DNA from: Mycobacterium kansasii ATCC 12478
GTDB lineage: Bacteria > Actinomycetota > Actinomycetes > Mycobacteriales > Mycobacteriaceae
Direction: 5' to 3'
DNA length: 64,000 nucleotides
Assembly: GCF_000157895.3 (NCBI RefSeq)
Contig: NC_022663.1
Span: forward strand, 6,138,001 to 6,202,000
Positions 60,348 to 64,000 of this stretch are shown in pieces. The translations under genes and the position numbers were made by a program. Position 1 is the first letter of the stretch, and each line of letters opens with the position of its first letter. The notes under the pieces were generated by a model that saw nothing but the letters and a program-made list of their open reading frames with translations, had not been told where the DNA came from and searched no databases.

Positions 60348-61133
60348 GTGCTCACCGAACGCTCGGCCAGGGTAGCCGCCGCGGTCAAATTGCATCGCCA
60401 CGTCGGCCGGCGTCGCGCAAACCGATTTCTCGCCGAGGGCCCCAATCTGGTCGAGGCGGCGTCGGCGCGCGGACTGGTCCGGGAAGTGTTTGTCACCGAG
60501 GTCGCGGCGCAGCGGCACGAGACCTGGTTGGCCGGCCACGACGCGCCGGTCCATCTGGTGACCGAGCGTGCCGCAAAAGCCCTGTCCGACACGGTTACCC
60601 CGGCGGGACTGGTCGCGGTGTGCGACATTCCGACGACCCGCCTGGACGATGTGCTGACCCGCTCACCGCGGCTCATCGCAACGGCCGTCGAGATCAGCGA
60701 GCCAGGTAACGCCGGGACACTGATCCGCATCGCCGACGCCATGGGGGCCGCGGCCGTGATCCTTGCCGGACACAGCGTCGACCCGTACAACGGCAAGTGT
60801 CTGCGCGCGTCCGCGGGCAGCATCTTCAACATTCCCGTCGTCGCCGTTGCGGACACCCATGCCGCCATCGTGTCGTTGCGGGGCGCCGGGTTGCAGGTAC
60901 TGGCCACTGCCGTAGACGGTGAGACGTCCCTCGACGATGCCGATCCGCTGCTGGGAGTTGCGACGGCGTGGTTGTTCGGCCCCGAATCACACGGGCTGTC
61001 CGCCGAGATCGCCGGCGCGGCAGACCACCGGGTGCGCATCCCGATGTCCGGCCGAGCCGAGAGCCTGAACATCGCCGCCGCCGCGGCTATCTGCCTGTAC
61101 CAAAGCGCCCGGGCACTGAGCGGCACTCGCTGA
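60348..61133 (+). CDS. tsnR: SpoU-family 23S rRNA/tRNA 2'-O-methyltransferase (TsnR-like)
   Basis: 261 aa. An N-terminal L30e-like substrate domain (1-95) is followed by the SPOUT domain with motif 1 NAGTLIRIADAMGAA, motif 2 FGPESHGLS and motif 3 IPMSGRAESLNIAAAAAI, the trefoil-knot SAM site. It methylates ribose in rRNA; the exact position is unknown. GTG start 15 nt after rplT, so it is part of the same operon. Confidence 0.93.
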   Translation: MLTERSARVAAAVKLHRHVGRRRANRFLAEGPNLVEAASARGLVREVFVTEVAAQRHETWLAGHDAPVHLVTERAAKALSDTVTPAGLVAVCDIPTTRLDDVLTRSPRLIATAVEISEPGNAGTLIRIADAMGAAAVILAGHSVDPYNGKCLRASAGSIFNIPVVAVADTHAAIVSLRGAGLQVLATAVDGETSLDDADPLLGVATAWLFGPESHGLSAEIAGAADHRVRIPMSGRAESLNIAAAAAICLYQSARALSGTR

Positions 61134-61146
61134 AATCGTTTGCGTT

Positions 61147-62211
61147 TTATGCGGCCCTGGTCGCCCGGCCGCGGCCGCGGGCGGGGCGCAGGCCGGCCAG
61201 CGAGAGCGTGGTGTGCACCAACGATCCGGCCCGCTCCATGATCAGCCGGGCCGGCTCCAGCGGGAACGGGGCGAATCCGCGTGCGCGCGGTGGGAAGTAA
61301 TGCATCGGCAATCCGCGGCGGTCCCGCGGCGGAGCCATGAAGGCAGGCGCTTCGACCAGCGGCGCGTCGCTTCGGGTCCGGCCCTCTTCCCGGCGGTAGG
61401 CGGCCAGCGCGCGAGGATGCAGTCTGATCTCGTCGGGCACCGCCAGAAACACCAGCTCCACCAGCTTGCCGAACAGCCGCAGCAATACCTCGTCGCCCGG
61501 GGTCCAATGCATTCCCGCCTTCTCCCGCACGGCCGGGTCGAATAGGCCGGCCGCGATCCAGCGCTGACCGGCAACCAGGGGCTTGAACATTTGGTCCCAG
61601 ATGGGCGTTGGCATGAGTACGAACTTCGGCTTGGGAATGCGCATGCGGAAGATGTCCAGCGTGGCCTGGTTGATCTCGAGTTCGTCCCGGCAGACCCGGG
61701 CCCAATACTCCTGAAACTCTTCCCACGACTTGGGGACCGGCCGCATGCTCATGCCGTACATCCGGTACCACCGCACGTGTTCGTCGAATAGTTGGCGCTT
61801 TTCGGCCTCGGTCAAACCTCCGCAGAAGTATTCGGCGACTTTGACGACGAGCATGAAGAACGTGGCATGCGCCCAGTAGAAGGTCTCCGGGTTCAAGGCG
61901 TGATAGCGGCGACCCTCGGCGTCGACTCCCTTGATCGTGTGGTGATAGCCCTTGATCTGCTCGCCGGTCCGGGCCGCCCGGTCGCCGTCGTAGACGACGC
62001 CCATGATGGGATACACCGACCGGGCCACCCGCTGCAGTGGTTCCCGCAGCAGGATCGAATGCTCCGTGACGCCGGCGCCAAGCTCCGGATACATGTTCTG
62101 GATCGCGCCGATCCACACGCCCATCATTCCGGTCCGCAGGTCACCGAAGTATTTCCAGGTCAGCGAATCGGGTCCGAGTGGCTCGACTGGTGTCGTCGAT
62201 GTGGCAGTCAT
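61147..62211 (-). CDS. MpaB-family (DUF2236) oxygenase-like protein (Rv1645c type)
   Basis: 354 aa from ATG 62211 (MTATSTTPVEP); an ATG at 62223 is possible. DUF2236 features: GPDSLTWKYFGDLRTGMMG, then HSILLREPLQRVARSV, NPETFYWAHATFF, and RVCRDELEINQ. Proteins of this group bind haem (Lcp-like) or act in mycophenolic-acid biosynthesis (MpaB). The molecular role here is unknown. A perfect dyad lies 42 nt upstream of the start, suggesting repressor control. It converges on tsnR across 13 nt. Confidence 0.85.
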   Translation of the reverse strand: MTATSTTPVEPLGPDSLTWKYFGDLRTGMMGVWIGAIQNMYPELGAGVTEHSILLREPLQRVARSVYPIMGVVYDGDRAARTGEQIKGYHHTIKGVDAEGRRYHALNPETFYWAHATFFMLVVKVAEYFCGGLTEAEKRQLFDEHVRWYRMYGMSMRPVPKSWEEFQEYWARVCRDELEINQATLDIFRMRIPKPKFVLMPTPIWDQMFKPLVAGQRWIAAGLFDPAVREKAGMHWTPGDEVLLRLFGKLVELVFLAVPDEIRLHPRALAAYRREEGRTRSDAPLVEAPAFMAPPRDRRGLPMHYFPPRARGFAPFPLEPARLIMERAGSLVHTTLSLAGLRPARGRGRATRAA

Positions 62212-62252
62212 CGCGGCCTCCACGCGCTCGATGTGCGCCCACGATAATCGGT

Positions 62253-62268
62253 GACAACATACGTTGTC
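62253..62268 (-). promoter_or_regulatory. Perfect palindrome upstream of the MpaB-family gene (operator candidate)
   Basis: GACAAC-ATAC-GTTGTC is a 16-nt perfect dyad with a 4-nt spacer, 42 nt upstream of the ATG at 62211. Size and spacing suit a TetR-type dimer. No regulator gene is adjacent in the window. Confidence 0.6.
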
Positions 62269-62695
62269 TACGTTTTCGGCGAGTGCCCCGGCATGCTGTT
62301 ATCGGGTGTCCATAGCGGCGTGGTACCCGCGTGATCAGGGTTGTTTGTCGCAGCGCATGGCATTGGGCCGACCCCGCGCGAGCCCTTGCCCTCGGACCTG
62401 GCGGCGGGGTTGTCGACTGCGTCCCGAGCTGCGGATGCGACCGACCGGATGGGATAAACACGCGACGGCCCACCGGGATGTTGCCGACTGCCATGAAACA
62501 GTTCCGATCGGACGATTTGACGTCCGCGGGAACGTTCTATTGGTCTTGTTTGCTTCTCGCCACGTTGGTTTCGAGCTGGTGCGGCGAAGCGCCGGGCGTT
62601 GCTGAAAGGGCCGAAAAAGGGCTAACCAAAAGGCGATTGCCGGGAGTAGAGTTTCTTTCCTGGAGACTACTCGGTGATTTTCTTCTTGAGTCAAG
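62269..62695. other. Region upstream of the PE gene
   Basis: About 430 bases between the MpaB-family dyad and the PE ribosome site. Frames on both strands are open for short stretches but look like shadows with Arg/Pro-rich or mixed products. No recognisable promoter pair; a strong AAGGAGG at 62696-62702 serves the PE gene. Confidence 0.4.
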
Positions 62696-62710
62696 CAAGG
62701 AGGCCCGGCA

Positions 62711-63910
62711 TTGTCGATTCTCAATGTGGTACCGGACGTTATGAACGCGGCGGCGGGAAATTTGGCGGAAATTGGTTCCGCGATGAGCGCGGCCAATGCG
62801 GCAGCAGCCCCGCCCACGACCGGGCTGGTGGCCATGGCGGCAGATCAGGTGTCGGCGGCTGTCACGGCGGCATTCGCGACACATGCCCAGGACTATCAAG
62901 CCCTCAGCGCGAAGATGGCGGCGTTTCACGACCAGTTCGTCCGTACCCTGAGCAATGGCGCGGGTGCGTACCTCGGCGCCGAGATTGCCAATGCCGAGCA
63001 GAATCTGCTGAACGCGGTGAATGGACCCGCCCTGTCGTTGCTTGGCCATCCGTTGCTGGGGACCGGCGCAGATTCTGCTGCACGCGCGGCGACTGCCGGC
63101 AGCGGCACCGGCGCGACTGCCGCTAGCGCGGAGAGCGCCGGCTGGAGTGCCGGTTCGGGGCTCAGCTCGGCCACCGGTGCTGCGGTCGCCGGTGCGACGG
63201 CCACCGGTGCGACGGCGACGGATGCGACGGCTACGGGTGCTGCGGTCACCGGTACGACGGCCACTGGTGCGACGGCCACCGGCACGACGGCCACTGGTGC
63301 GACGGCCACTGGTGCGACGGCCACCGGCACGACGGCCACTGGTGCCACGGCCACAGGTACCACGGGCGGCAGCGCAATGTTGCCGCTGGCCGGCCCGACC
63401 GCTCCCGTGACTGTTCCGCTGGTGAGTACGAGCACCCCGTTCGGTCCGGTGGCGCTCACGCTCAACGGGACCGTGGACCTGACTACCTTTCAAGTAGCCT
63501 TCGACTCCGGCTCCATCGCATTACCTACGCCGCTTGCGCTCGGCATTGATGCTTTGGGTCCGTATTACCTCGCGACGACCGCGCTGCAAAATAGCGCCAT
63601 GGCGTTTGGCAACGCGATATCAAGCGGTAATCCGTTGGCGGCGGCAGGCACGCTGTTCTTTGCTCCCGTCAACGCCGTAAACAGCTTCCTTTTCGGCCAC
63701 GAGACGATAACGCAGTCGATGGCGGCGCCGGCGGGGCTTGGTTACTCGGACGTGGCGTTCAGCGTTCCGGTTGGCGGGCTGCTGTCCCCGCTTCAGCCCT
63801 TCACGCTTACGCTCACGCCGACCAGCGGAACGCCCACCTCTATTGCATTGGGCGGAACACAGGTCGGCGGCCTTGTTCCCGGCTTGTTGGGGCTGTTCTC
63901 CGGCTTCTAG
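62711..63910 (+). CDS. PE family protein with Thr/Gly/Ala repeat linker (PE17-like)
   Basis: 399 aa. The start is TTG 62711, with AAGGAGG eight bases upstream. Residues 1 to about 95 are a PE domain (MSILNVVPDVMNAAAGNLAEIG, NAEQNLLNAV with the YxxxD/E-type export end). Residues about 110-220 are a low-complexity linker with 12 TGATA-type pentapeptides. Residues about 225-399 are a hydrophobic beta-rich domain (PFGPVALTLNGTVDL, LALGIDALGPYYLATTAL, GLVPGLLGLFSGF). It has no PPE partner in the window. Position corresponds to PE17 (Rv1646). Confidence 0.9.
   Translation: MSILNVVPDVMNAAAGNLAEIGSAMSAANAAAAPPTTGLVAMAADQVSAAVTAAFATHAQDYQALSAKMAAFHDQFVRTLSNGAGAYLGAEIANAEQNLLNAVNGPALSLLGHPLLGTGADSAARAATAGSGTGATAASAESAGWSAGSGLSSATGAAVAGATATGATATDATATGAAVTGTTATGATATGTTATGATATGATATGTTATGATATGTTGGSAMLPLAGPTAPVTVPLVSTSTPFGPVALTLNGTVDLTTFQVAFDSGSIALPTPLALGIDALGPYYLATTALQNSAMAFGNAISSGNPLAAAGTLFFAPVNAVNSFLFGHETITQSMAAPAGLGYSDVAFSVPVGGLLSPLQPFTLTLTPTSGTPTSIALGGTQVGGLVPGLLGLFSGF
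63188..63367 (+). repeat. 15-nt minisatellite in the PE gene (12 pentapeptide units)
   Basis: Twelve in-frame 15-nt units encode TGATA, TGTTA and close variants such as TDATA and TGAAV. Units differ mostly at wobble positions and in Ala/Thr at the third or fourth residue. The period is a multiple of three, so length change would keep the frame. Confidence 0.9.
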
Positions 63911-64000
63911 GTTGTCGATCGTCGGGGCGCCGGCGGGACGACTGCGATTGCCTGGCTCAGCCCGTAGCACCTACCCTTGCGAAGTGGAGGTCGGGGCTGG

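Noticed and set aside
63188..63367. CRISPR-like array in the PE gene
   Set aside because: Units are 15 nt, contiguous and in frame, with no spacers and no cas genes.

Overview
The window is high-GC chromosomal DNA from a mycobacterium. Gene order follows the Mycobacterium tuberculosis interval from hisC (Rv1600) to PE17 (Rv1646) almost gene for gene. Lineage markers are a PE and a PPE protein, LysX, a cutinase, PriA in place of separate HisA and TrpF, the CapA-type mannosyltransferase of lipoarabinomannan capping, and the Rv1625c-type adenylate cyclase. The extra genes relative to M. tuberculosis, and the protein-level differences, suggest a non-tuberculous, probably slow-growing, species. 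This is recalled synteny, not a database search.

Layout. 1-4189: the end of the histidine operon (hisC end, hisB, hisH, priA, impA, hisF, hisI) with 4-nt ATGA/GTGA overlaps. 4186-9131: an inserted membrane Ser/Thr kinase with a TPM-like ectodomain, then chaA, bcpB and an orphan PPE gene. 9315-17612: tryptophan genes (trpE, a trp-associated membrane protein, trpC, trpB, trpA) running into lgt and two small membrane proteins. PriA supplies the missing TrpF step, so the his and trp blocks are metabolically linked. 17638-22436: cutinase, pykA, a TesB-type thioesterase and an MprF-like membrane protein. 22425-28261: cydABDC on the minus strand. 28392-33464: an HdeD-like protein, adenylate cyclase, a DUF488 protein, tRNA-Leu(CAA), the PdtaR antiterminator, and a thiolase-like/DUF35 pair. 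33558-39143: polA, rpsA, coaE.

39148-43407: a secreted protein, a stand-alone LigD-type phosphoesterase, a DUF402 protein and uvrB. 43442-49867: an MFS exporter, CapA-like mannosyltransferase, the TB15.3 universal stress protein, an inserted two-gene unit (orphan E2-type acyltransferase plus SDR), and a metallo-hydrolase. 50048-58625: uvrA, two small proteins, a membrane esterase and lysX. 59052-61133: infC-rpmI-rplT-tsnR behind a transcription attenuator. 61147-63910: an MpaB-family protein and a PE protein.

DNA repair is a theme: uvrA and uvrB each carry a near-consensus RecA-independent damage promoter (PafBC type), and polA and a LigD-like phosphoesterase lie between them. Regulatory and structural oddities include an AUC start for infC, a probable CTG start for cydD, a perfect decamer array ahead of trpC, perfect repeats in the acidic tail of Lgt, a short-variable-loop tRNA-Leu(CAA), a 64-nt hairpin between convergent genes, and a palindrome in front of the MpaB-like gene. 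No insertion sequence, transposase, prophage, CRISPR array or rRNA was seen.
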